From: Vicia villosa
Lineage: Eukaryota; Streptophyta; Magnoliopsida; Fabales; Fabaceae
Direction of reading: 5' to 3'
Assembly (NCBI RefSeq): GCF_029867415.1
Contig: NW_026705409.1
Span: forward strand, 310,001-374,000
DNA: 64,000 bases
How positions within the stretch are numbered: position 1 is the first letter of the stretch; each line of letters begins with the position of its first letter. Both the position numbers and the translations under genes were made by a program. Below, piece by piece: positions 44,276 through 56,766 of this stretch. The notes beneath the pieces are model-generated. The model saw nothing but the letters and a program-made list of their open reading frames with translations, was not told the origin of the DNA and did not search any database.

Positions 44276-45575
44276 TTAGATATTGGCCATTATATAGTAA
44301 CCTATCTATTATGATCATAAGTTGAGTTTTATTTGATCTAATATATCTCATTCATGTGGCCCTTCTAAAAATATCAATCCACTTCAATACAACCGATATA
44401 ACGGAAAAATAGAAGAAAAACTGGTTCATTGTACTAGAATCTCTGACTAGAATCAACTCGAGATTGAAACAAGAAACAAAAACCAAAAACCAAAAACAAA
44501 AGTTTCTTATTACTCAAAGGGGTGAACGAGGGATTAACTTCCTTATTTCTCCAGTGTTTGGGAGTTGAAACAATGCCTTACATCGTCAGCAAAGTTTTAT
44601 TTAAAAGCATACCAACATCAATTATGGGTATTTCGTTTTCATCATCTTTCCTCCAATCTTTGAATAAACTGATATACAAAAGTTTGATAAAGAAAGCAGT
44701 GAAGAGATATATACATACTTTTTGAAAAAAGAAAGCATAAAAGGATGTAAATGAATTGAATCAAAACATTGCAATGCTCATTTTATTAAAATCAACATGA
44801 AAGTACAAACAGAATTTGAAAGCAAAATAGCAAATACAGTCAAAAGGGAAATGCAAACAGAAAGGAAACATGGCATAGTGGCTAATCAGCAATGAGGATG
44901 AACTGTCCTGTCTGAAACACTGGTTTTAGGAAGTGATTTGGCTGACTCTGAATGAAGCTTCACTTGTCATGCCCTAACAAAGGTTGATTGATGACGTTAG
45001 GACCAACATCTTTGAATGATCATATCATCAAATTAATGCATTAAGACCCCTCTCTAATCCTAACATAAATTCATTGACAACTCAAGTAATCCCCTCTCTG
45101 AATTACATCACACCAAAATCACAAAATGCACATTATTAATCAACAATGAAACACAAGCATGCTAATAATTCATCTCAATAGAATCATATTTCAAACATGC
45201 AACAATACAACAAGCATAACTCAAAATAATCTATATTCACAATATTCCCATATTTCATACTTATTCTCAATGCTTAACATCTCGTCATAGCAACACAACT
45301 CTCGAGCACATATAATAATTCAACTCAATAAAATTATTAACATGCAACTCATCTTTAACTCAACAATACACATGTATAATTTATCAACTCATACTCACAA
45401 CTCAAGCAAATTCATCATAGCATTCATTCATGTTACTTCACCAAAACCACAACACATCATCGTATAAACATAACGATTCGCTAACCGATCATACAAATCA
45501 TCACAAACATCCTTACAGTAGGTAATTGACTACGACTCAAACATTTCATCCAGTACTACCATGAGGTAGCTCTGC
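44160..45575 (+). repeat. 1.4-kb segmental duplication, right copy
   Basis: Direct copy of 40795-42215. The left end begins inside the sHSP domain (ends of CCCTCTTCTTCTC). The copies differ by scattered substitutions and small indels, for example a 12-bp deletion near 45340. Confidence 0.85.
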
Positions 45576-45710
45576 GCATTACCTTTCTAACGCTTCAAAC
45601 GACACGTCATTTGGATCTACGGATCAAAAGATACGACCAAAATCGTCGGAAAAAAAAACACTAATAATTAAAAAAAAATTAAATCAACAATTAACATACT
45701 TACTAAATTG

Positions 45711-46689
45711 CTAATAATATGTCTTTGCAATTTCTTGAAAATATGCAAAAAGCTCTTGAGGTTTAGAGAACATGACCATGTGATCAGCATCAGGAATCAC
45801 TCTGAAATCATTCACAGGATTTTGTTCAATCATTGCCATTTGAGATTCATACGTTGCCAATTTGTCTTCTCGACACACAACGCAAACTCTAGCAACAGTT
45901 CCGTAATTATCTTTTGTGACCTTTGTTTGCTCTTCGAACTTATCATCAAATGTACTTATAGGCCTTACTAATGTCATTGCAAGAGAAAAGTCCTGATTCA
46001 TATATAATCAACATTATCAAAATAATGATTTATTATAAACATCTTATTTTCAAAATAATCTACATTCATTTTTCCAAAAAAAAAAAGATTATAAGAGTTT
46101 CTTGGGATTAACATAAGCATGTTGACTAGCCAACATACCTCAGGTGGAGATAGTTGATACAGATGGGATTTCATGTATTCTGGGGGAAATAGTATGGATC
46201 CATTTGATTTATTATTTGAGCTAATCCTAATGCCAAATAAAATCTTTGATTCAGAGTTGGAGGAACCCTGCAGTTATCAAAATAACAAAATCAAAACTTT
46301 ATTCATAAAAAGTCTAACTAGAAATATGAGAAAACACAAAACAGTACCTCCTCAGTAGGAAGCAATGCAGATGCAACAAATACAGAAACTGCTATTTTGT
46401 TTGGAAAAAATTCCATAGCCATAGATGTACAAATGCCACCAAAGCTATGACCCACAAGGATTATCCTCTCCTCTTGTGGCAATGACCTAACAAGTTGAAT
46501 CAATGGTTCATAATAATCTGCAACAGAATCAACCTCATCCACTTGTTTTGGATGGATTCCAGAAGCAGCCAGGTCTAATGTTGTGACTTTATGTCCAGAA
46601 GATTCCAGTAGAGTGACAAGCTTGTACCAACACCATGCTCCATGGGAAGCTCCATGAACCAAAACGAAATGCCTCTTATTATCCACCAT
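45711..46689 (-). CDS. Methylesterase-like alpha/beta hydrolase (MES/SABP2 family)
   Basis: Three exons, 46689-46348, 46267-46139 and 45992-45711, join in phase through GT-AG sites to give 250 aa. The start MVDNKRHFVLVHGASHGAW carries the oxyanion-region HGxxHG. The nucleophile Ser82 lies in GHSFGG, the acid is probably Asp200 in CREDK, and His228 lies in DADHMVMFSKPQEL. LYQLSPPED is another family hallmark. The family hydrolyses methyl esters of salicylate, jasmonate or IAA, or acts as hydroxynitrile lyase-like or polyneuridine-aldehyde-esterase-like enzymes; the substrate here is unknown. The protein is some ten or more residues short: just after LLPTEE the usual cap-domain stretch is replaced by GSSNSESKILFG. 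The catalytic triad is complete. Confidence 0.85.
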
Positions 46690-47630
46690 CTTTCTTTCCT
46701 AGTCTCTTGTTCTATATCACTATTCACTTCTTTATAAGAACATTCCAAAACCAAGCTTATCCAAAATGAAAATGGATGGACCCACCTACAAGATATCGCT
46801 CCCATATTGTCCACTAAATTTGTTATATAGATTTGTGTTTCCTTACAATTATCTTTTCCAAAAAAAATCAAAAGTATTTCAGTAGAATTTTGTCATCTTA
46901 TGATATCAATAGTATTTTGATTTTGTCAAGTTGGTAATTCAATGTTTTTCTGCCTTTTGCTACGCAAAATTTTGGATATGCATCTCTGAAATAATTGGTG
47001 TTTTTAAAACTGACTTGTAAAGAGAAAAATGTCATTATTTATTAATTCTTTCATATTTTATCTATTTAAATGTGGAGTTTGGTTTCTTGTTTGTTGATAT
47101 TTGTGGAATTATACTGATATTAAAATGATAATATGGAGAGTTAGTTAAACATTAAGTGAATAATGTCACAAAATGAATAATAACAAATTTAGACATACTG
47201 ACAAACTTAGTTAATAGCTTAAAATTTCAATATTCAGAATATTGATAATGTAAGGAACTTGTTCATAAAGTTCTAGAGAGACCAACTTTGTTATTTACAG
47301 GTAACATCGTTTATAGAACTCTACTACTAAAATTGGTCTTTCTGTAAATCATTTGTAGTTAATTTAGTTTATCCTTTAAAACCTCAAATCCTAGTTATAA
47401 TTCAGATCCCATACCATTTCTAGCACAATTTTTGTATCACGCACTGTGTACATACATGTATGAAACACAGACGCGATACCAACAAATAAATAAACACCTG
47501 TAATAGACACCGACACATGTGATGACACATTGAACAATCTGAACCCGGAACAATAAGCTAAACATTTGAAGAGTTAAGTTAGCATCTTGTCTATTTGATG
47601 ACCTAAATCGTTCGATGCTATACATTCAGA
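46690..47630. other. Intergenic region upstream of the methylesterase
   Basis: Holds the methylesterase promoter, a single degraded GATGCATCTC palindrome near 46980 and a member of the GTGTCGG dispersed family at about 47445-47535. No other gene. Confidence 0.5.
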
Positions 47631-47806
47631 TACATAAACAACAAAAATATCTCCACAAAACACAAACTTTAGATTAAAAATAAATCTACCATACATATAT
47701 CATCATAAACCAGAAGCTTACAAACAGAACCATTTCAAAACAGTTACAAAATTACTAATTTGTAATGCTAACAGTCGATTTAAAAAATGTTAATCACCAC
47801 ATGGTT

Positions 47807-48442
47807 TCAAGCCATGAAAACCTGAACATTTCTTCTAGGGTTCTTAGGCTGAGGAGGAGGAGGCAATTTCTGAACAGTAACACTAAGCACTCCATTTTTA
47901 CAAATAGCAGAAACAGCATCAGCATCAGCATTCTTAGGAAGAACAAATCTGTGCATGAACTTCCCAACCTTTCGCCCCATCATCAAATACTCGACACCTT
48001 CTTCCCTCTTCCTCTCTCCGCTAACCACAAGATAATCATCATCAAGCCAAACCTTTATCTCTCCAGCAGATTTCAATCCCGGCATATCGACCTCGTACAC
48101 GTAGGAATCTGGATAAACCTTCACGTCTGCAGTAGTTGCAGTTGCAGCACTCATCTCCACATTGTCACAACGAGTCATTGTTGGTGGTTGTTTCTTAATA
48201 ACGGGGGTTTTACCGTTAGGGTTTCCCTTTTCTTGAAGTTTAGGTTTCTTATTGTTCTTGTTGTTCAGCACGGAAAGCTTAGTAGAAATTTCCTTCTCCG
48301 ATGAAGATGATGATGAAGAGGAATCCGACGATGAAGATGAAGAGGAATCCGACGATGAAGATGAAGAGAAATCCGACGATGAAGATGAAGAAGAATCCGA
48401 CGATGAAGATGAGGAATCCGATGATGAACAGCGTCTCTTCAT
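47807..48442 (-). CDS. Class II small heat-shock protein with Ser/Asp-rich N-terminus
   Basis: A single-exon ORF of 211 aa from the ATG at 48442 (MKRRCSSSDSS); an in-frame ATG at 48460 would add six residues. Residues about 5-50 are runs of Ser with regular Asp. A Lys/Asn-rich segment NNKNNKKPKLQEKG follows. From about residue 105 comes the alpha-crystallin domain: [51 protein letters not shown] and [13 protein letters not shown]. That half is typical of cytosolic class II sHSPs, ATP-independent holdase chaperones of about 155-160 aa. The Ser/Asp head is not usual for them. The same middle segment (NPNGK, TPADxKVYP) in copy 3 shows the fused form is a real family. Function beyond chaperoning is unknown. 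Confidence 0.8.
   Translation of the reverse strand: MKRRCSSSDSSSSSSDSSSSSSSDFSSSSSSDSSSSSSSDSSSSSSSSEKEISTKLSVLNNKNNKKPKLQEKGNPNGKTPVIKKQPPTMTRCDNVEMSAATATTADVKVYPDSYVYEVDMPGLKSAGEIKVWLDDDYLVVSGERKREEGVEYLMMGRKVGKFMHRFVLPKNADADAVSAICKNGVLSVTVQKLPPPPQPKNPRRNVQVFMA
48286..48430. repeat. 24-bp coding minisatellite (Ser/Asp tract)
   Basis: About five tandem copies of a 24-bp unit, plus strand GATGAAGATGAAGAGGAATC followed by CGAC. The unit length preserves frame. It codes the Ser-rich head of the sHSP. Confidence 0.85.
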
Positions 48443-48529
48443 CGTTGCTACCAATAACAAAAATGTTAGGGTTTTGGAGTTTTAGGGTTATTGATGCATA
48501 AACCCTTTCTTGCTCACCAAGATTTAACA

Positions 48530-48625
48530 TGCCACCCCATATTTATTTATTCCAAAATTGCCCTGAATAAGTTAGTTGGGTGAAGCATAAAATTTCAGGT
48601 AAAATTTTCGAAATTTCTAGTATAT
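48530..48625 (-). promoter_or_regulatory. Candidate sHSP promoter
   Basis: On the minus strand a TATA-like AATAAATAAATA lies at about 48541-48552, some 100 bp from the ATG. A two-unit heat-shock-element-like GAAATTTC is at 48610-48617. Perfect HSEs normally have three alternating units, so the regulatory call is weak. Confidence 0.3.
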
Positions 48626-49700
48626 TAATTTGTAAAAAAATTACAAAAAAATCTGATAATTGTTTCATAATTTCTGATATATTTTTAAATATCTGATAAA
48701 AACTTACGAAAATTTTTTAAAATTCGACATTATTCATAGAAACGCATATTTTTAAAAAATTAATGACTTTAAAGAAAGGTATAATGATAAAAGTATGCCT
48801 CTATATTAAATCGTGCTTGCTTATGAATATATATAGAGAGAGAGAAAAAAACTAAAATCTGGGCTTGTTTTACTTGGGCCTACGCCCATAACTATTTCCT
48901 CACACTATTTTCTAGTTGGCACCCCTGGATATTTATTCATATTAATTTCTCTTTTTTAGATGTAGTCTCTTTTAACAAGAATTAGAACATATCTCGATAA
49001 TAAGTAAATTTTCTTTGAATTAGACTTTAATTTTTAGATTCAGTTAGATGTTTAGATTTTGCGTACGAATTAGAATGCACTAATCTTGGTTTTCTCCCCC
49101 CTAATTTGAACACTAAAATTTAGGGTTTTCCATTCACTTTTGGTTTAAATTCATCTTAATGGCATCTTGACATATTTTCATCATATTTGCATATTAATCG
49201 TGATTTACATTTTAATTCATAAATTGTCGTAATTAAGGTTTCTTGAATGTTATATCCTTGCTTTGTATCATCTATTTTCTTACATTTTTAATGGTTTTGT
49301 GTATGGTTTAATCCTTTGTATGGTTTGTGGTTTCATCCTCCATTGTGGGTAAAATATCTCTCATTCTCATAAAATTGTAATTCATCGCCCTCTTGGTAGG
49401 TAAAATGCTCCTCCTATCACATGTACATGTAACAGGGTAGGTTTTACTTTTCTTTATTGATTTCTTTACATGTTTATAAGTAAGATAAAACAAAACGACA
49501 AAAATAACAATTTTAAAATAAGACCAAGAACAAAGTTTGATCCAACGTCAAGTATTTTCAAAAACAAATCAAGTAATACATCGCACGTGAGTGCTTGGTT
49601 CAACACCAAGTATCTCATCCATTCCACATAACTGAATAAAAAACAAAAGCAAAATTTCAAACACTTGATCTATATATCAAGTTGTCATTTTCAAACTTCT
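48626..49700. other. Intergenic region, nothing recognised
   Basis: AT-rich; only short open frames. Confidence 0.45.
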
Positions 49701-49719
49701 TTTTCACAACAAAATGGAA

Positions 49720-50100
49720 TGGAGAAGGAGGTGATTGGGCATAGGCCTTTTTCTTCCTCAAGACTTTGTATACTGTTGTAGAGCTTCCTATCAAGAGGCT
49801 TGCCTTCCAAGATAATACACTCTAAATAAAACAAGTATGATTCCTTATTTATTAGACTAAAAAAAGAGTGATCGGGCACAGACTTCTTCCTCTCTGAGTG
49901 CTAAGATATCGTTGTAAACCTCATGGTCCGAATACTTGTCCTTTGATAAAGAAACATGACTCTACTTGCCTTATCTCTTTCAGAATAAAAAAATTTGGAT
50001 GAAAAAGGAAGTGGTTAGGCACAAGCCTCTTCGATCCCTATGACTTTGCATACTGTTGTAGAGCTCCATGTTCAAAGGCTTGTCTCCACATAAAACCCAC
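49720..50100. repeat. Tandem repeat of about 140 bp, three diverged copies
   Basis: Copies start near 49728, 49868 and 50009. Shared words include GATTGGGCATAGGC / GATCGGGCACAGAC / GGTTAGGCACAAGC, then CTTTGTATACTGTTGTAGAGC or variants, then AAGGCTTG. Its origin is probably a retroelement LTR. Confidence 0.65.
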
Positions 50101-52144
50101 CTCAACTCATCAAATCTTATTTTTCTGCCTTAGGGCATCCAAAAATCTTATGAGAAAATTTCCTCCTCCCACTACAAGAAAATTGGCAAATAGCGACGGT
50201 TGATTCTGGCAAGTTACGACGGTTCAAACCGCCACAATTCGCAAGGCGCGACAGTTATTTAACTGTCGCGGAAACGTGTGTCGGCAGGGGGTATTGCGAC
50301 GGTTGTTAAAATCGTCACTCCAACTGTCGTTATCAATCGCGACGGGTATGGAACCGTCGTAAATTGCAAGTAACGACAGTTACAAACCGTTGTGAATTTC
50401 AATTTGAATTCTTTTATCAATTGTAGTTGCAACGGTTTCAAACCGTTGGGAATTTTATTTGGTTTTAATTGCGACGGTTTCAAACCGTCGTGTTTTTTTG
50501 GTGTTTATAGATTCAATTATTAAACAAACTACAAAGGTTTTAAACCCCCGCTAAATGAATTAATTTTTTAAAAAAATAAACATCTTATTGATTGCACATA
50601 CATAAATTCTAAAATAGATAATAAATTTAATATATGAACTTATTTAACCGAAACATTTCTCAAAATCAAACATTACTTAATGTACATTAAAATTCAGAAT
50701 TAACCCGAAACATAACTTAACATATATCAAAATTTCAGAATTTCAAGGTAAAATAAAATATACTGATTTAATATAGCAACATGATATAACTTAATATGGC
50801 TCATGTTCAAATCCTCTTACAAAACTTGAGTAACTTGAAACATTTCAGTCAATCTAGAGCAGCACATAGTTCATGGCGGGATCCTCTGGAAAAACTTTTG
50901 TAACTTGAAATATTGCAGTCAACTTTGGGCAGCACATATTTTTTCAAACTCTTCATTAATTATTAAAAACAGAATCATGTACCTGATATAGAAACAAACA
51001 ACTTGTTAACCAAAAAAACTAAAGTATAATAAAACCAAATAGCATGCAATGCATAATATAAAGTGATTTGCCTATGATCCACAATGTGTATAGGTATTCT
51101 TTAATTTAATATAAATAGATAGTAAATATATGAAGAAATATCTTCAGTGATTTTAAGAAGGATATAACAATATGATTTATGGGAGATATCACACATAAAA
51201 TATAATTTATTTAAAAAGATAAAGCTTGTCCAGTCAATATCATGATCACCATTAGCAGAAAAGACATACACAAGGGTTGTTTATTAGTTATATGAGAGGG
51301 CCATTAAGCTACATGCATTTATCTGGAATATACTTTAACATGGATTGAAATAAACATAACATATCAAGACAAGCATGGCCAGCCAAGGGATAGAGTGAAG
51401 GAATATATAAGGGATTAAATGCTTGGTCAGTTTACAGTTATGAAAATATCTACAAAGTTTATATCAAAATGCAATAAATACCATACACAATTAAAATGAA
51501 GAGACATCTTCATATTTTAAGTAGTCAAAGTGTTTATAGGATTGGACAAAAAGCTACAATAACAGAAAGCTGCCAAGTGTTTATATCTATGAAAGACTCA
51601 CCTATTCTAGAAGCCTTCCAAAAGAATCCCCGAAACCTGAATGGTAACAGTTAAGACATTGTGAGTATATGAAAATCATATACAAGCTGCAATAACAAAT
51701 ATCACTTTTATCATGGAATAGACTATCTTCGTACCTACTTTCAACATACAAATATCACTTTTATCATCCCAAGAAGCTTTTTTGTGATCATCTTTCTGGA
51801 AACATAAAACATGCATTTAGATAGAAATTGATTACTTTGACACTTATCCAATAGATAAGAATTAAACACTTAGGAATTAAAAGGCTTACACTATCACTTT
51901 TCAGAATCTTGTTTATTATAAATTCTTCAATTTCACTCTCTCTAGTTTCAAATACAAGCATTGTAGTATGTGCTATACTACCCAACAACTGCAAAAATGT
52001 GGGCATATATGTTTTCTGCTCTAGCATATATACAAGCCTCTGTGTATAAGGTGAAAACATTCAAAATAAGACATTCTAATGAATATTATAATACATGGAA
52101 AATTACACTTATTTCACTAAAGATAAGAAATAATTAAAACTTTC

Positions 52145-52430
52145 TTGTTCATGTTCCAAACAGTCCCAATTATCATAAAAAATTCTGCATTATTCATGTT
52201 CAAAACAGTCCCAATTATCATCAAAAATTCTGCATTATTCTGCATTATTCATGTTCAAAACAGTCCCAACAACTACACTACTAAAATTCTGCATTATTCA
52301 TGTTCAAAACAGTCCCAATTATCATAAAAAATTCTGCATTATTCTGCATTATTCATGTTCAAAACAGTCCCAACAACTACACTACTAAAATTCTGCATTA
52401 TTCATGTTTAAAACAGTCCCAATTATCATC
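52145..52430 (+). repeat. Tandem repeats inside the CACTA element
   Basis: Five uses of ATGTTCAAAACAGTCCCAA or a variant, alternately followed by TTATCAT(A/C)AAAAATTCTG and CAACTACACTACTAAAATTC. The higher-order period is about 105 bp. Confidence 0.85.
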
Positions 52431-53665
52431 AAAAATCAATTATTTCAATTACTTCCACGAGGACATTGAGTGCATACTTCTAGCAAACTTCATGAATATG
52501 CCAAATAACAACAACTTCCCCACAATCATTTCAAACGTTTTTTACTTTGTGTTACAAGAAAGATCTACTTCCCATATTCAACAATACTAACAATGTCTAT
52601 ATTTTAAGAAAACCAACCGGAGAAGATCAAACATGGAAATTAAGCGCACGGTTCACATTTTAACATATTATCAAGTGTAAGTGAAAATTTCAAAACCAAA
52701 TATTAAATAGATCAAAACCAAATACCGAAACGATATCTCACCTATAGAAACAACACCATTCCAAAAAGGAGAAAAAGGAATCACTTGAGAATTCAAGTGT
52801 CAGCCAAATCCCAAGTATTAACCTTGTTTGAATCACTTGAGAAAAGGCATGGCCTAAAATTATTGCATATCTTTGTTTCAATCTCAATTTCATATGCCAC
52901 TTGACCTCACAAACACCCCCTCAGTTCTTTTTCTTTTAATTATATGAGAGACGACCTTCATTTGGCCATAAAAAAATATAAGTACACAAAAGAACTCATT
53001 GATTTTTCAAGTATGACTTTTGAGGGAACCAAAAGTTCTTGGAAGTTTTTTCCCTTTTGGGTGAGGAGACTGAAAGCAAAGAGCAACAAATTAAATCTCA
53101 AACAAAAACCCACGACTTAAACATGATTTCTACATACAAAACTTATAACAACGCCACCTAAACAAGAAAACCCAATAACAACAAACCCTAAATCAAGTAG
53201 CTGAAATAAAAAGATCTAAAGAAAGAGATAATTAGTGATGGAGAATACCGTTTTGTGTTACCTCCCAAAACGGCCAACAAATATGCCACGATGATCTTCA
53301 TATTTGGCTAGGCTGGGATTCTACAACGACCGCTGGTAATGATATATGTCCTGAGGGTCTCCTCTGTTCTTTTATTTTCGCAAGGAAGAAAAAACAAACT
53401 AGGTTTTCTTCTGTTTTCCTGAGGAAGAGAAGAATGACTAGGTATTCTATATTGTTTTCATTGTTTTATTAATTTATTTAAGTTTTATATTATATTATAT
53501 AAGTAAATTATATAAATAAATTATATAAATAAATGTTCTAAATAATTGAAAGAAGCGCGCAATTTGAAAAAATTGAAGAGGGAATTGAAATTTTCATTTT
53601 CATTTTTTAATTATTTATTTGGAAATGGTTGTTTTTTAGATATATATGTATGCTATAATTCTATT

Positions 53666-53889
<224 letters not shown>

Positions 53890-54257
53890 CTATTATATTA
53901 TAAATACTAGTAATGTTAATATAATTATTAATTAATAATAACTATTTTAATTATTATTATAATTAATTTATAAAAGTGAAAAGATGGGAAAATAAAACAA
54001 TGAAATGAGAAAATAAAAGACTTAAAAAAGTAATATTATGATTGACCAAAGTAGTCGCGACAGTTTGTCCTAACGGTCGCGAGTGTGGAAAGAGGACGGT
54101 TTTTTGGTAACTGTCGCAATTATGTTACTCACCATGCGTATAAATCTGCGACGGTTGGCTCTAACTGTTGTGACAACTGTCGCAGTCTAGGAATAAGGGC
54201 GGTTTTATGGCAACTGTCGCAACTCATGTGTCGTAAAACTCATCTTTTCTTGTAGTG

Positions 54258-54360
54258 TCCGAAGATGATCATGAAGAGGAATCCGACGAGGAATATTGTC
54301 TTCTTCATTGCTACCAATAACAAAGATGTTAGGATTTTGGAGTTTTAGAGTTTTGGAAAT
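54258..54360 (-). pseudogene. 5' fragment of an sHSP gene cut by the CACTA element
   Basis: It matches 48390-48490 in the same orientation: GAAGAGGAATCCGACGA, then TTCATTGCTACCAATAACAA, then GTTAGGATTTTGGAGTTTTAG. This is the start and leader of the Ser/Asp-tailed sHSP family. The Ser frame is shifted after the ATG. The rest of this copy is not seen on the far side of the CACTA, so more than the insertion happened here. Confidence 0.65.
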
Positions 54361-54430
54361 AAACTTAAACATTACTTTCTAGAACATCAATTCAAAAAAC
54401 TTATTAAAATGATCCTAAAACAGAAAAACA

Positions 54431-54887
54431 TCATTGAATGAACATGTTTAAAGCAATGGTAACCTCAATAGTTCTTCTAGGGTTCTTAGGCTGAGAAGGA
54501 GGAGCTTGAACAGTAACACTAAGAACTCCATCTTGACAGATAGCAGTGACAACATTAATATTAGCATTCTTAGGAAGAACAAATATGCGCACCAACTTCC
54601 ACCTTTACCTTCATCATCAAATATTCGACACCTTCTTTCCTCCTCCTCTCTCTGTTAACCACAAAATAATCATCATTTTCAACGTAAACCTTTATCTCAC
54701 CATCAAATTTCAATCCCGACATATCGATCTCATATACATATGAATTTGGATAAACCTTCATGTCTGCGGGAGTTGCTACATGCATATCTATATTGTCACA
54801 ACAAATCATTGTTGGTGGTATAATTGGGGCTTTACCGTTAGGGTTTCCGTTTTCTTGAGATTTAGGTTTCTTTTTGTCCTTGTTCAT
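54431..54887 (-). pseudogene. Small heat-shock protein relic, copy 3
   Basis: The minus strand reads [59 protein letters not shown] and RRRKEGVEYLMMK. A one-base frameshift at about 54595, inside the strand region normally VGKFxRRF, leads to a stop after GAHICSS. Beyond the shift the old frame continues as [20 protein letters not shown] and GVLSVTVQ, ending at TGA 54431. The Ser/Asp head is absent. Without the shift it would resemble the 48-kb gene. Confidence 0.75.
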
Positions 54888-54999
54888 CTTCGTGTTAGAA
54901 GTTTCCTCATTTGTGTTGCCACAAAACTCTCCACCATAGGTTCTAGGTTAGAGTGAGTTTGTGTTGCATAAAAGTTCTCCATTAACACTTCAAGGTTGG

Positions 55000-55282
55000 A
55001 TTGTTGGAAATTTTATGATTCCTCGATATACTGTGGGTGGTTATTATAGAGAAGATTTTGGTGATTGTTCCACTCTGGATTATCGGTATCGGGTTAAGGA
55101 TTTCCATGGTTATTGTTCATGAAACTGCCCATCCGTCGAACATATCCTTTAGCGATAATTATTCAGAAAAGAGGGCTCAGAGTACACAAGAAATAAAAAT
55201 AGAAAAAAATGCTTTAGTCCAGACGACGTTAAAACAAAATTTTGATATTAACACAATCTCCCCGACAACAGTGTCAAAAACT
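55000..55282 (-). repeat. Athila-like leader with degenerate PBS
   Basis: On the minus strand, just downstream of the LTR, lies TTTTTGACACTGTTGTCGGGG, a degenerate form of the tRNA-Asp primer site TGGCGCCGTTGCCGGGGA used by Athila Gypsy elements. The 82-codon plus-strand frame here is not recognised. Confidence 0.5.
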
Positions 55283-56670
55283 TGATCTTGTATGAACCAA
55301 AAGTGCACAATTTTGTCAAGTAATAAAAAGAATTGAACCCATAGAGAGATATGTGGCTACCAAATATAACTTCAACTATGTTCATCTAAAGTGATAAGAA
55401 AAAAAGGTTTGTTTGATGCAGATTGATAAATAGATTTTAACAAGTAATAAAAAGAATGACTAGGAGCTATGAGCAACAATCAAGACTCACCCCTATGGTC
55501 ATCCGTATTTGAATCACAAGAATTTCTAAGTTTTTTATATAAATTTTAGATAAATGTGTGTGACACCCACTTTCGTGGCATGCACATCTAAATGTGTTTC
55601 AGGCACAACTGTGCATTTCAATTAAGAGCGTTATGCCTTGTCAAGCGACACCGCATCTTAATTGTTTCTCAACTGAGATTAAGTCACCTTGTCAATGGCA
55701 CCTCTACTCAATTTTTTAATAATTCGCTTTTGGATGTCGAATCATTATCTTTCGATTCATGATTGTCATATGTTTTGCCTTTGCTTTTGCAACCGACATA
55801 GACATGGATTAGAATTTGAATCCTAAAATAAATAAAATCTATATTTCTTTGTACTTAAAGGATGACTCAATAGGGTTTTTCATTAGATGGACTCTCATAA
55901 TCCTAGTCCCTGAAGATCTACTCACTCATGGTGAGATGAACAACAATAATAAACAAATTTAAGAGCATTGCAAAAAATGTAAATAATTGAAAAGTAAGTA
56001 AAGCAATATCAAAAGGAAAAAAAGATAAAAGTAATATTATAATATCATAAGTGCATCAATTACAAGAAAATAGTAATAACTTAAACTAAGAACAAAGAGA
56101 AACAACAGTTGTTTGAAGTGATAGTGGTAGAAAGTGATGGATCTTCCTAAGTCCCACCCTTAGGTGTCTCCCTTCTTTTGCTTGATGCCTAAGCCTCTAC
56201 TTATACTAATCCAAGCCATAAGTGACTCATAATTGGCACTAATTTTATGCATTACTACCACTAGTTACATATTGTCAATGCCATGTAGTTTATGGATGAT
56301 GAAAGGTCACAAAAAAGTTATCCAAAAATTAAAAGCTTGTAACTGCTAGAGTGCTAACACGGGTTGTGTGAGGAAACACAGGCTGGTCGTGTTAGCCTCT
56401 AACTGCTTCTATAGGTGTGTTTCAAAGGGGCTAACACAGCCCGTGTCATGGGACACGGGCACGCCGTGTTGGTTTTAGGAAATTTTTCTTGGAAGCGCTC
56501 TGTTTCGTGTGATCTTGGGCCTTAATCGTTCTCATTTGCTCCATTGACCTCTTATTGCCTGAAAACACAAAAGGAAGACAAAATCACATAAAAGTAAACT
56601 AAAATGGTGCAAACACACATAAAAATTGAAATAAAACAAGCAAGAAAATGATGCGTTTATCCCTTATCAG
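55283..56670 (-). repeat. Athila-like Gypsy LTR
   Basis: On the minus strand it starts TGATAAGGGATAAACGCATC at about 56670 and runs to the degenerate PBS at about 55282, about 1.39 kb. It includes GTTTTCAGGCAATAAGAGG and GGCCCAAGATCACACG, phrases common in legume Athila-type LTRs. Palindromic ACACGGG/CCCGTGT words lie at 56340-56480. No internal gag-pol follows, so it is a solo or truncated LTR. Confidence 0.55.
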
Positions 56671-56766
56671 GAACACAATCATAAGTTGACAAAAAATTGA
56701 AGGATGTACATATATAAAACATCTAAAACCAGGAGAGGTAAAGGTTGTTTGTGAGATGACATATGG

